In this document: positions 51,565 through 59,533 of the stretch, in pieces
Position numbering within the stretch: position 1 is the first letter of the stretch
Layout of the letters: every line of letters starts with the position of its first letter
Assembly (NCBI RefSeq): GCF_020526085.1
Contig: NZ_CP084874.1
Location: 5,084,001 to 5,148,000, forward strand
Reading direction: 5' to 3'
DNA from: Klebsiella africana
GTDB lineage: Bacteria; Pseudomonadota; Gammaproteobacteria; Enterobacterales; Enterobacteriaceae
Length of the DNA: 64,000 nucleotides
Made by a program: the position numbers and the translations under genes
The notes under the pieces: model-generated
The model's input: only the letters and a program-made list of their open reading frames with translations
Told to the model about the DNA's origin: nothing
Database searches by the model: none

Positions 51565-51875
51565 TCCGCAAAGCCTTCGTCATGCAGGTGAACCCCGACG
51601 CGCACGAGGAGTACCAGCGCCGCCATAACCCCATCTGGCCAGAGCTGGAAGCAGTGCTGAAAGCACACGGCGCGCACCATTACGCCATTTATCTCGATAA
51701 AGAACGCCATCTGCTGTTCGCGACGGTGGAGATTGAATCGGAAGCCCGCTGGGAGGCGGTCGCCAGCACGGAAGTGTGCCAGCGCTGGTGGAAATACATG
51801 CGCGAGGTGATGCCCAGCAACCCGGATAACAGCCCGCTGAGCGCGGAGCTCAAAGAAGTGTTTTATCTGGCGTGA
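51561..51875 (+). CDS. rhaM: L-rhamnose mutarotase
   Basis: RhaM interconverts the alpha and beta anomers of L-rhamnose so that the isomerase receives its preferred form. The 104-aa protein is recognised by [29 protein letters not shown] (quoted in part as [15 protein letters not shown] and [10 protein letters not shown], with the catalytic His near 22) and [18 protein letters not shown]. It overlaps the end of fucO by 4 bases and closes the plus-strand rha unit. Confidence 0.95.
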   Translation: MIRKAFVMQVNPDAHEEYQRRHNPIWPELEAVLKAHGAHHYAIYLDKERHLLFATVEIESEARWEAVASTEVCQRWWKYMREVMPSNPDNSPLSAELKEVFYLA

Positions 51876-51883
51876 AAATAACT

Positions 51884-51906
51884 GGCCTCCCTCCAGACGG
51901 GAGGCC
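51884..51906. terminator. Hairpin between convergent rhaM and rafB
   Basis: The eight-pair stem GGCCTCCC/GGGAGGCC lies between the two convergent stop codons. The flanks are not strongly T-rich, so termination is only probable. Confidence 0.45.
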
Positions 51907-51912
51907 GGTCGA

Positions 51913-53178
51913 TTAAACGGTCATCGCATTATCGCGTAGCGGCTCGGTTTTCGCTTTACCCGCTAACGTAAACGCGGAGATTAAGGTGACGGTCAGGGCA
52001 ATACCGCCGAGGATCATATAGGTATCCTGAAAGCCGATCCGATCGTACATATTGCCGGCGAAGGCGGAGAGGAAGATCGCCGCCACCTGCTTGGCAAACT
52101 GGAAGCCCACCAGATAAATGGTCGCCGACAGCCGGACATCAAACACGCCGGTAATATATTTAAAGGCGCCCACCAGCAGGAACGGCACCTCCAGCGCATG
52201 AAGCATTTTCAACGCTACGACTTCCGCGGCGGTAGTGGCGAAGGAAGAGCCAATCATCCTTGCCGCCATCACCATCCCGGCGATCAGCAGGGTATTCTTC
52301 GCCCCGATGCGGTTAATAATCCACGGCGAGCTGAACATAATGATGGCATTACATATTTCTCCCGCGGTGGTGGCGAAACCAAAGGCGCGGGTGCCCGCTT
52401 CTGGGGTCGCGAAGAATGATTTGAAGAAGGTGGCGAACTGCTGATCGAAGACGTCATACACGCAGGCCACGCCGATGACATACAGAATAAACATCCACAT
52501 TTTACGCTGGCGGAACATGCGCACCGCCGTTTTCAAATCGACCGCCGGGCGATTGGCGCCGAGCGAGTTCATCACCTGCGCGGCCTGACTGGTCTGTGGT
52601 TTGGCGATGGCCACCAGCACCACCAGCAGCAGCGCGGCGGCTGACCCCATCCAGAACACCCATTCGGGATTAATGCTGAACAGCATTCCGGCAGTAGTCG
52701 CGCACAGCGCCCAGCCCAGGCAACCAAAGGTGCGCGCCTTGCCGTATTCAAACCCGCTGTTGCGGCTTACCCGTTCGATATAGGCCTCCATCGCGCCGGC
52801 GCCCGCAGAGAAAACAAAGCCGATATAGGCGCCGCCGCTCAGCGCCCCGAGCCAGATGTTGGCTTTCAGCAGCGGAGCGAAAACATAGAGGAAGAAGGGA
52901 GCGATCAGCACCAGCAGAACGGTCACGATCCACATCAGGTGTTTTTTCAGCCCCAGCTTGTCAGAGATCACCCCGAGAACCGGCTGGAAACAGATGGCGA
53001 ACAGCGACAGGCTGGAGAAAACGAGGCCGGTTTCGGTTTTATTCAGGCCAATGACGTCCGACAGCCAGATCGGCAGAAACGGAAAGCAGGTGGCCATGAT
53101 GAAAAAGTAGAGAAAGAAGAACAGCCCGAAAATCCAGAAGTTGGGGTTGTTTTTGTGGGTACAGACGGTCGGGTTCAT
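51913..53178 (-). CDS. rafB: Raffinose/alpha-galactoside permease (LacY-family MFS)
   Basis: A 421-aa proton-coupled sugar permease of the oligosaccharide:H+ symporter family. It has twelve hydrophobic segments and strong similarity to plasmid RafB: FWIFGLFFFLYFFIMATCFPFLP at the start (core FFLYFFIMATC), RVSRNSGFEYGKAR near residue 135, FGCLGWALCAT, and ALEVPFLLVGAFKYI. The start at 53178 (MNPTVCTHKNN) fits the family; the long upstream extension in frame runs into rafA and is rejected. It lies 41 bases after rafA in the same direction. MelY-type melibiose permease is an alternative name. Confidence 0.88.
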   Translation of the reverse strand: MNPTVCTHKNNPNFWIFGLFFFLYFFIMATCFPFLPIWLSDVIGLNKTETGLVFSSLSLFAICFQPVLGVISDKLGLKKHLMWIVTVLLVLIAPFFLYVFAPLLKANIWLGALSGGAYIGFVFSAGAGAMEAYIERVSRNSGFEYGKARTFGCLGWALCATTAGMLFSINPEWVFWMGSAAALLLVVLVAIAKPQTSQAAQVMNSLGANRPAVDLKTAVRMFRQRKMWMFILYVIGVACVYDVFDQQFATFFKSFFATPEAGTRAFGFATTAGEICNAIIMFSSPWIINRIGAKNTLLIAGMVMAARMIGSSFATTAAEVVALKMLHALEVPFLLVGAFKYITGVFDVRLSATIYLVGFQFAKQVAAIFLSAFAGNMYDRIGFQDTYMILGGIALTVTLISAFTLAGKAKTEPLRDNAMTV

Positions 53179-53219
53179 TATATTTTCCTCAAGAAGGGCC
53201 GCGACGCGGCCCGATACCA

Positions 53220-55343
53220 TCACACGCGTTGCAGGCCAATCAGAATGGCGCTTTCCGGGTCGAGGATGGGCAGCGCCAGCCCCGCCTGCTGTAGCCACTC
53301 ACCGCTCACCGTCTGCGGCGTCGTCATCCATGCCGGCAGCTTGCGCATGGTGTGGCCGCCCTCACCGGTGATCTGAATGTTCGGATGATCGAGGAGCGTC
53401 ACCTGATAGCGGGCGCTCGCCTCCAGCCCCGCCAGGCGCAGCGGCGCCATCAGGGTGTAGTCCGGCATCGCCAGCTGGCTGACAAGGAAAATCGCCTGCG
53501 CTTTATCCGGGCTGACGACACCATGGGCAAGAGTAGTGGCATCCGGCATATCTATTCGCCACTGCACGCCGTGATGGATCACGTTGCGCCACTGCTTATG
53601 CAGGGCCGCATATTTGCGGTATCCGGCGCGCTCTTCGTCATCAGCACTCACCGGATCCAGCTCAAGCCCCATATGACCGAACAGCGCCGTCAGGCCGCGG
53701 AAGGCGATACTATGCTGGCGGAAGGTGGCATGACAGTGGCGATTGCCAATATGCGCGCCCATTACCTCGGGCGGGAAAAAGTAGCTCATGCCGCGCTGGA
53801 TGGTGTTGCGCTCAAGGGCGTCATTGTTGTCAGACGCCCAGAAGCGATGGCTGCGCTTGAGGACTTCATAATCGATTCGTCCGCCGCCGGAGGAGCAGGA
53901 TTCAAATTCAATGTGCGGGAAACGGGCCACCAGCGTATCCAGCAGGCGATAGAACTGGCGCGTTTGCGCGTCCGCGGCGGCGCGTCCCTGATGCCCAGGC
54001 TGCACCAGCTCGCGGTTCATATCCCACTTCACGTAGTCCACCGCATGCTCGCCCAGCAGCCAGCTCATCCGCTCCAGCAGATAATCAAACGCTTCGGGAA
54101 TGTTGAGATTCAGGACAAACTGATGGCGGCCGGTCAGCGGGGTATAGCCCGGCAGCGCCAGCACCCAATCCGGGTGCGCCCGGTACAGATCGGAATCCGG
54201 GTTAATCATTTCCGGCTCCACCCAGATACCGAATTCCATACCCAGAGACTTCACGTGATCGATAACCGGCGTCAGGCCATGAGGATATTTTTTCTCATCC
54301 AGATACCAGTCGCCAAGCGCCGCCCAGTCGTCGTTGCGCCCTTTAAACCAGCCGTCATCAATGATAAAGCGCTCGACGCCCAGGGCCGCCGCTTCGTCGG
54401 CCATACGCATGATGTAGTCCGGGTCGTGGTCGAAATAGATCCCCTCCCAGGTGTTGAGATGCACCGGGCGCGGCTTGTTGCCCGGGAAACGAATAATCCG
54501 TTCGCGCAGATAACGATGGAACTGCTGGCTCATGCCGTTCAGCCCGTTCGCCGAGTAGCTGGCATACAGGTACGGCGTCCATAAGGTTTCCCCTTCCGCC
54601 AGCGCCATTTCGCCCGGCAGATAGAGCGCCTCGGCCTGCAGATAGCGGCGGCCATCGGTTTTCACCTCCGCCCGCAGGCGATGGTTGCCGCTCCAGGCCA
54701 GATGCACGCCCCAGACTTCACCCTGCATCTCGCTAAAAGCGCGGCTCCCGGTGATCAGGGCCGGGAAATGTTCGTGAGACGTGCGCCCGCGGCGGTTCTC
54801 CAGCACAAAGCTGTCGTGTTCCAGCGTCAGGCGGTGAGGCTGAAACTCGCGGATCCAGCGGCCATGGAAAGCCATTACCTCACGAGCGCGTTCGGCGACC
54901 GGCAGCGTGACCGCCAGGCGATCCACCTGCCATGGGCTGGAACGCAGATTAGTTACGCCATGGCGCACGCTCAGCACGCCGCTGGCATCGAGTGCGATCT
55001 CGCTCTGCAGACGCAAACCGGCCTGCGGATCTTCGCTGACCAGGGTCAGCGTCTGGCCCTCGTGCCACACTTCGCTGGTGGTGAACAGCGGAGAGGCATC
55101 CAGCCCCTGACGATGGCCTTCAATGCCCGGCGCGCCAAACAGGCCATGACCCAGCTCCGCCATTAAGGTCACTGGCGAATCGACATCCAGCCTGCCATTG
55201 GCGACCGGGCGCGTCAGGCTATCGGCATCCTGCGGCGAAAAGTGGCTTAAATGCGGCCCCCAGTAGACAATTTCGGCGAAAGGGCGGGTTTTAATCACAA
55301 CATCGGCACCGGCGCTTTGCAGGTGAATCAGCGAATCAGACAT
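53220..55343 (-). CDS. rafA: Alpha-galactosidase, GH36
   Basis: RafA hydrolyses alpha-1,6-galactosides such as melibiose and raffinose. The 707-aa protein is a GH36 enzyme: a beta-sandwich N-terminus, a central TIM barrel with RFIIDDGWFKGRNDD near residue 335, the nucleophile Asp in YVKWDMNREL (near 450) and the acid/base region ESCSSGGGRIDYEVL plus FWASDNND (near 510-525). There is no signal peptide, so it acts in the cytoplasm on imported sugar. The start at 55343 (MSDSLIHLQSAG) is favoured over the one 18 bases upstream. Paired operators lie 36-74 bases upstream. Confidence 0.92.
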   Translation of the reverse strand: MSDSLIHLQSAGADVVIKTRPFAEIVYWGPHLSHFSPQDADSLTRPVANGRLDVDSPVTLMAELGHGLFGAPGIEGHRQGLDASPLFTTSEVWHEGQTLTLVSEDPQAGLRLQSEIALDASGVLSVRHGVTNLRSSPWQVDRLAVTLPVAERAREVMAFHGRWIREFQPHRLTLEHDSFVLENRRGRTSHEHFPALITGSRAFSEMQGEVWGVHLAWSGNHRLRAEVKTDGRRYLQAEALYLPGEMALAEGETLWTPYLYASYSANGLNGMSQQFHRYLRERIIRFPGNKPRPVHLNTWEGIYFDHDPDYIMRMADEAAALGVERFIIDDGWFKGRNDDWAALGDWYLDEKKYPHGLTPVIDHVKSLGMEFGIWVEPEMINPDSDLYRAHPDWVLALPGYTPLTGRHQFVLNLNIPEAFDYLLERMSWLLGEHAVDYVKWDMNRELVQPGHQGRAAADAQTRQFYRLLDTLVARFPHIEFESCSSGGGRIDYEVLKRSHRFWASDNNDALERNTIQRGMSYFFPPEVMGAHIGNRHCHATFRQHSIAFRGLTALFGHMGLELDPVSADDEERAGYRKYAALHKQWRNVIHHGVQWRIDMPDATTLAHGVVSPDKAQAIFLVSQLAMPDYTLMAPLRLAGLEASARYQVTLLDHPNIQITGEGGHTMRKLPAWMTTPQTVSGEWLQQAGLALPILDPESAILIGLQRV

Positions 55344-55378
55344 CAGACATCTCCATAACAAGGAATGTCTTACTGTTG

Positions 55379-55417
55379 ATCCGAAACGTTTCGGATGCCA
55401 ACCAAAACGTTTCGGAT
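55379..55417. promoter_or_regulatory. Two RafR (LacI-type) operators before rafA
   Basis: A perfect 18-bp palindrome ATCCGAAACGTTTCGGAT (55379-55396) is followed by a second, imperfect copy AACCAAAACGTTTCGGAT (55400-55417), 21 bases centre to centre, i.e. on the same DNA face. They lie in the gap between rafR and rafA, suiting repression by a LacI-family dimer or tetramer. Confidence 0.85.
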
Positions 55418-55458
55418 CCGTGATCGGCTTCAGAATTACGGGCTAAAAAGGGGGCAAA

Positions 55459-56454
55459 TCAGGCGGTTTCACCCGGGAAAAATTCCGGTTGCCATAGCAC
55501 CTGCAGCGTGGAGAGATCCTCCCCGGCGATTAAGCGGCGCACCATATCGGCAATCTGCCGCCCCACGCCCTGACGCGTGGACTGGATCACCGCGGCGACA
55601 TCGGTCTCTATGATGCTGTCCTGCGGCAGCCCGTCATACACCACTAAGGCGACGCGGTTGTCGCCGGTTAAACGGCCCAGATGGGCGAGCGCCATTGCCG
55701 CGCCATCGCCATGGGTATTGCAGTCGGTGATAATCGCAGTAGGCGGCTCCGGCAGGCGCAGCAGTTCCAGCGTGGCCTGATAGCCGCCGCGGCGCGTCGG
55801 CGACACGCTGCGCAACCATGCATCGGATAACCCCGCCTCGCGCAGGGCATCGAGGTAGCCGTTACGCCGTTGCAAAATAAACGCCTGATTGTTGTTCTCG
55901 CCCAGCAGAGCGATACGCTGGTGGCCCTGCTGAATCAGATGGTGGGTGGCGCGACAGGTGCCGGCATAGTTATCGAAATCAAACCAGGCGTAAGGGTGCG
56001 CCAGGCGGCTACGGCCGAGCGCCAGAAACGGAAAGCCGGAGGCCTGCAACTGCGCCAGCCGCGGATCGTCATCCAGGGTATGGGCCACGATTAATGCATC
56101 GACGCGACGGCCCTGCACCATGCGCATATAGCCATGTTTATCCGCCTGCTCATCATCGGCGATCAGCAACAAATCAATGTCATGGCGCGCCAGCTCATGG
56201 CTGATCTCCCCGACCATCTCGAGAAAAACGTTATTGTTGAGCGGCGCGGGGCGGACAGGGAAGACAAGACCAACGGCATCAATGGTGCCCATTTTCAGAC
56301 GGCGGGCGAAAGTGTTGGGGCGATAGCCCCGGCGCTGCGCTTCAGCCTCAACCCGGGCGCGGGTCTCCTGCGACACATCGTCGTAGCCGTTCAACGCCCG
56401 GCTGACGGTCGTGACGGAGATCCCAAGTTGTTTGGCAATGGCTTTCAGCGACAT
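55459..56454 (-). CDS. rafR: LacI-family repressor of the raf cluster
   Basis: A 331-aa LacI/GalR-family regulator: the N-terminal helix-turn-helix (SLKAIAKQLGISVTTVSRAL, residues 2-21), a hinge, and a periplasmic-binding-like inducer domain (VVYDGLPQDSIIETDVAAV). It lies upstream of rafA-rafB on the same strand; the operators for a LacI-type protein lie between it and rafA. Melibiose, released from or related to raffinose, is the inducer of RafR in the plasmid system; here this is inference. Confidence 0.85.
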   Translation of the reverse strand: MSLKAIAKQLGISVTTVSRALNGYDDVSQETRARVEAEAQRRGYRPNTFARRLKMGTIDAVGLVFPVRPAPLNNNVFLEMVGEISHELARHDIDLLLIADDEQADKHGYMRMVQGRRVDALIVAHTLDDDPRLAQLQASGFPFLALGRSRLAHPYAWFDFDNYAGTCRATHHLIQQGHQRIALLGENNNQAFILQRRNGYLDALREAGLSDAWLRSVSPTRRGGYQATLELLRLPEPPTAIITDCNTHGDGAAMALAHLGRLTGDNRVALVVYDGLPQDSIIETDVAAVIQSTRQGVGRQIADMVRRLIAGEDLSTLQVLWQPEFFPGETA

Positions 56455-56541
56455 AAAAATCCCTGTTTTCGCATAGGAAAGCTAGTTTCCCGCAATATGG
56501 CTATGGCGTCCAGCGAGCTCGCGTCCCCCGCCGACGCGATG

Positions 56542-57090
56542 TCAGTTTTGCTCAGCGATCAGCAGGGCCTGCGTATCCGGCTCTAGCGCCTGAAAAACAT
56601 GCTCCTGATCCGCTGGGTAGCAGATATAGTCGCCCTCGCCGAGCTCTTCCGGCGCCGACGTCAGCCCTACTCGCGCCCGCCCCTGGGTGACGATAATATG
56701 TTCCACCGAGCCTGGCGGATGCGGATGCGAAATGCGGTCGGCGCCGGGCTGGGTGAGCAGCAAATAGATGTCCCGACGCGCGCCGGGCGGACAGGCGGCC
56801 AGCAAAATGGCCTGATAGTTCGCCTGCTCTGCCACCACTTTGGTCCCCTCGCCGCGGCGGATCACCTGCGTTTTGTTCACCTGTGGCTCGAGCAGGCGGG
56901 CAAACGGGATATCCAGCGCTACGCAGAGCGACCACAGCGTTTCCAGACTCGGGTTGCCGTTGCCGGACTCCAGTTGCGATAGTGTGGATTTTGCGATACC
57001 CGCCCGACGCGCGACTTCCGCCAGCGAAAGCCCGGTCCGCGCCCGCTCCCGCACCAGACTTTTGGCGATAACGCTGATTGGCTGTGTCAT
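56542..57090 (-). CDS. XRE-family regulator with C-terminal cupin domain
   Basis: A 182-aa regulator with a helix-turn-helix at residues about 10-60 (TGLSLAEVARRAGIAKSTLS, LESGNGNPSLETLW) and a C-terminal cupin (HPHPPGSVEHIIVTQGRARVG, quoted as PPGSVEHIIVTQG, and CYPADQEHVFQAL). It is divergent from azlCD with about 100 bases between, holding inverted GAAC/GTTC repeats, so it probably controls azlCD. The start at 57090 (MTQPISVIAKSL) is favoured; the frame remains open to 57144. The effector is unknown, possibly a branched-chain amino acid or derivative. Confidence 0.85.
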   Translation of the reverse strand: MTQPISVIAKSLVRERARTGLSLAEVARRAGIAKSTLSQLESGNGNPSLETLWSLCVALDIPFARLLEPQVNKTQVIRRGEGTKVVAEQANYQAILLAACPPGARRDIYLLLTQPGADRISHPHPPGSVEHIIVTQGRARVGLTSAPEELGEGDYICYPADQEHVFQALEPDTQALLIAEQN

Positions 57091-57110
57091 ACACGCCCCT
57101 TGTTTTTTAT

Positions 57111-57178
57111 ATCGAACAATTCGTTCGCCTTGAAAAACGATCATTATATGTTCATTATAATGGAAATTCGTTCGATAT
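57111..57178. promoter_or_regulatory. Probable operators for the XRE-cupin regulator
   Basis: ATCGAACAATTCGTTCG (57111-57127) and AAATTCGTTCGATAT (57164-57178) share the elements ATCGAAC and GTTCGAT in inverted arrangement. They lie in the divergent XRE-azlC promoter region, with AT-rich -10-like sequence between them. Confidence 0.6.
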
Positions 57179-57189
57179 GGCTAAGTGAT

Positions 57190-57849
57190 ATGAAACAAAC
57201 TCTCTCCAGTCTCAGCGGAGACACGATAAAAGCGATTGTTTTGGTCTGCCTTGCCGTCGGGGTGGTGGGCATGTCCTATGGGTCGCTGGCGGTGGCTTAC
57301 GGCTTCCCTTTATGGGTGCCGCTCTTGCTTTCAGTGTCCGTGCTGGCAGGCGCTTCTGAATTCATGTTTATCGGCATTGTCGCCAGCGGCGGTAGTCCGC
57401 TGGCCGCCGCCGCCGCTGGCCTGTTAGTCAATGCGCGTCATATCCCGTTCGGGGTGACCGTGCGCGAACTGGTTGGTCGGCGCGCCTTAAGCTTTATCGG
57501 GTGCCACATTATGAACGACGAGAGCGTGGTCTTTGGCTTGTCGCAGCCCACCCCCGCGCAGCGCAAAGCGGCCTACTGGCTGTGCGGCGCTGGCGTCGCG
57601 CTGATCTGGCCCCTCGGTACGCTAACCGGCGCGGCAGTCGGCAAACTGCTGCCGGCGCCGGAAACCATCGGGCTTGATGCGGTCTTCCCGGCGATCCTGC
57701 TGGCGCTGGTGATCCCGGCCTTTAAAAACCGTACCACGCTGATCCGCGCGGGCAGCGGCGCCGCGCTAGCGCTTGCCGCCGTACCGTTTGTGCCCACCGG
57801 GCTGCCGGTGCTGCTTTCGCTGTTTGGTTTACTGTCGAGGAAAAAATAA
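57190..57849 (+). CDS. azlC: AzlC-family amino-acid exporter, large subunit
   Basis: AzlC with AzlD forms an exporter of the branched-chain amino-acid (LIV-E) family, related to E. coli YgaZH. The protein has about six or seven membrane helices, the motif ASEFMFIGIVASGGSPLAAA near residue 60 (core ASEFMFIG) and NARHIPFGVTVREL. The start at 57190 (MKQTLSSLSG) gives 219 aa and lies past the operator; earlier in-frame codons from 57100 cover the regulatory region. It ends immediately before azlD with a one-base overlap. Confidence 0.87.
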   Translation: MKQTLSSLSGDTIKAIVLVCLAVGVVGMSYGSLAVAYGFPLWVPLLLSVSVLAGASEFMFIGIVASGGSPLAAAAAGLLVNARHIPFGVTVRELVGRRALSFIGCHIMNDESVVFGLSQPTPAQRKAAYWLCGAGVALIWPLGTLTGAAVGKLLPAPETIGLDAVFPAILLALVIPAFKNRTTLIRAGSGAALALAAVPFVPTGLPVLLSLFGLLSRKK

Positions 57850-58172
57850 TGGGCAATATGACGCTGTTTATCGCCGGTATCGCCATCCTGTCGCTGGGAA
57901 CCTATCTGATGCGTCTTGGCGGCGCGAAGCTTGGTAATCGGCTGGCATTTTCCGAGCGTTCGCAGGCGCTGCTTTCCGATGCGGCGACGGTGCTGCTTTT
58001 TTCCGTCGCCCTGGCCACCACTTTCTATGAAGGCGCGCATTTCGCCGGTATGGCGCGCGTTCTGGGCGTTGCTTTCGCTGTGTTCCTCGCCTGGCGCAAG
58101 GTGCCGCTGATCGGCGTGATTATCGCCGCGGCGGTAGCGACGGCGCTGCTGCGCCTGGCGGGTATGCCCTAG
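57849..58172 (+). CDS. azlD: AzlD-family amino-acid exporter, small subunit
   Basis: A 107-aa membrane protein with three to four helices, the small partner of AzlC. Typical features are the N-terminal LSLGTYLMRLGGAKLGNRL and LAWRKVPLIGVIIAAAVATAL. The start overlaps azlC by one base, implying translational coupling. Its 3' end overlaps the convergent kinase-like gene by 4 bases. Confidence 0.87.
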   Translation: MGNMTLFIAGIAILSLGTYLMRLGGAKLGNRLAFSERSQALLSDAATVLLFSVALATTFYEGAHFAGMARVLGVAFAVFLAWRKVPLIGVIIAAAVATALLRLAGMP

Positions 58173-58762
58173 GACGAGTAAGCGTAATCTGTAAAACCGC
58201 TGTGCTGTCCGGCGATCGTGCCTTCAAGCCACTGAATAACCGGTTCGATTTGCAGCGGGTGCCGCTGGTCTATCGTCAGTACAGGTCCTAACGACATGGG
58301 CTGCGCCCGCCCGGCCAGCTGGGCCAGCTCCGGCAAATACTCTTCTCCGGGGTGGCCCGGCGGCCGCGTCGCCAGCCGCGAGGCATAGCGCGCGACGGCC
58401 AGCTCCGGAGAGATATGGTTCCAGACCTCAATCACCTGCTCCACGCCCGCCTGCTGTAGCAGTCTCTGCAAGGTCTCTCGCGGCTGAAAGCCGAACCAGG
58501 CGTCGATCAACCAGACCATGCTGGCAGGCGATGCGCCGACAATCGACCAGATCACCTCATACGCCGCGCAGCCCAGCTGGCGATTCATCGGCCGGTCGAC
58601 AGGGGCCAGGCGCGCCATAAACGGCTCTTTGATGCCGTCGATAGTCAATACCGGCAGGCTAAAGGTCTCCGCCAGCAAACGGGTAATGGTGCTCTTCCCC
58701 GACGCCGGAATGCCGTTGATTAAAATGGCCGTTTTGCAGCCTGGGGTCAGATGTCTGTTCAT
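58169..58762 (-). CDS. P-loop kinase-like protein, last gene of the PTS operon
   Basis: A 197-aa protein with a Walker A motif GIPASGKSTITRL at residues 17-29 and DGIKEPF a little later, as in small-molecule kinases of the AAA/zeta-toxin/shikimate-kinase type. A named orthologue was not recognised. It overlaps the PTS IIA gene by 4 bases (ATGA), so it is translationally coupled to the operon and may phosphorylate a pathway intermediate or a related sugar; this is inference. Its 3' end overlaps azlD convergently by 4 bases. Confidence 0.75.
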   Translation of the reverse strand: MNRHLTPGCKTAILINGIPASGKSTITRLLAETFSLPVLTIDGIKEPFMARLAPVDRPMNRQLGCAAYEVIWSIVGASPASMVWLIDAWFGFQPRETLQRLLQQAGVEQVIEVWNHISPELAVARYASRLATRPPGHPGEEYLPELAQLAGRAQPMSLGPVLTIDQRHPLQIEPVIQWLEGTIAGQHSGFTDYAYSS

Positions 58763-59196
58763 AGTAATGCGACAACCTCCTCCCGGCTGCGGGCCGTCCG
58801 CAGTTTGGCCATAGTGTCATTATTATCCAGCAGCGCGACGATGGAACGGATGCCCTCCTCGATATGCGCATTGCTGTCCCGGGCGCCAAACATAATAACA
58901 ATGTCCGCTTTTTCACTGTCCGCAAAGGGAATAGGCTTTTCCAGCACCACCAGGCTAAAGCAGTTGCGTCTGACGCCGCATTCGGGGCGGGCATGGGGGA
59001 TGGCAATCCCTTCATCAAAAACGTAATAAGCGCCATGATTTAAAGTATTGTCGATCACCGCCTGGCTATATTCCGTCGAAATAAAGCCTTTTGCCTCCAG
59101 CGGGCGGGCAGCCAGCTTTATTACCCGCTGCCAGTCGGACTCCACAACGCCAACCTGAATGGCATCGGCCTCAATAAGCAGTTCTTTTATGGTCAT
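58759..59196 (-). CDS. PTS EIIA component (fructose/mannitol type)
   Basis: A 145-aa soluble phosphotransferase protein that takes phosphate from HPr on a histidine and passes it to the IIB component. The phospho-histidine is His68 in GIAIPHARPE, the PTS EIIA type-2 signature, with the later landmark VIMFGARDSNAHIEEGIRSIVALL (core FGARDSNAH). The length equals single-domain IIA proteins such as UlaC. It follows the small unknown gene by 9 bases and overlaps the kinase-like gene by 4. Confidence 0.9.
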   Translation of the reverse strand: MTIKELLIEADAIQVGVVESDWQRVIKLAARPLEAKGFISTEYSQAVIDNTLNHGAYYVFDEGIAIPHARPECGVRRNCFSLVVLEKPIPFADSEKADIVIMFGARDSNAHIEEGIRSIVALLDNNDTMAKLRTARSREEVVALL

Positions 59197-59205
59197 TCTC
59201 TGTTC

Positions 59206-59475
59206 CTAGATATTGCGGCGAATAATATTGCGTAAATTATCAATCTGCAGAAACAGCGCATCGATATCCTGCCGGTGGCTCTTACTTTTGGCATATACCG
59301 ATAATGCCCGGTTGTAAGTCAACATCAGTGTTTTTTGCACGTCGCTATTATCGGGCTGGCGCTGTAATTCGCCTTCCAGTCTGGCGATCTCTTCCGCCAG
59401 CTGACGGGACTGTTGATCATAATCCTGCAGCGGGTTTTGCTCTTTTTTCCACAGCGTTTTCAATGATTCAAACAT
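59206..59475 (-). CDS. Small helical protein of unknown function in the PTS operon
   Basis: An 89-aa charged protein with no signal peptide or membrane segment. The sequence is rich in Gln, Glu, Leu and Arg and probably forms two long helices (about residues 14-40, SRQLAEEIARLEGELQRQ, and 43-85), likely a coiled coil. The start at 59475 (MFESLKTLWKKEQ) follows a strong GGAGGGAG ribosome site, which supports real translation; the frame opens 36 bases earlier. It was not assigned to a family. Its place between aldolase and IIA suggests a role in the same pathway. Confidence 0.72.
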   Translation of the reverse strand: MFESLKTLWKKEQNPLQDYDQQSRQLAEEIARLEGELQRQPDNSDVQKTLMLTYNRALSVYAKSKSHRQDIDALFLQIDNLRNIIRRNI

Positions 59476-59533
59476 AGCAAGCTCCCTCCCTGGCGGAAGA
59501 CAGGGCAACAAAAGATATGTGTCGGTAAAAACG

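Noticed and set aside
53352..54584. A 410-codon plus-strand ORF opposite rafA
   Set aside because: It is antisense to the GH36 alpha-galactosidase and has no recognisable domain.
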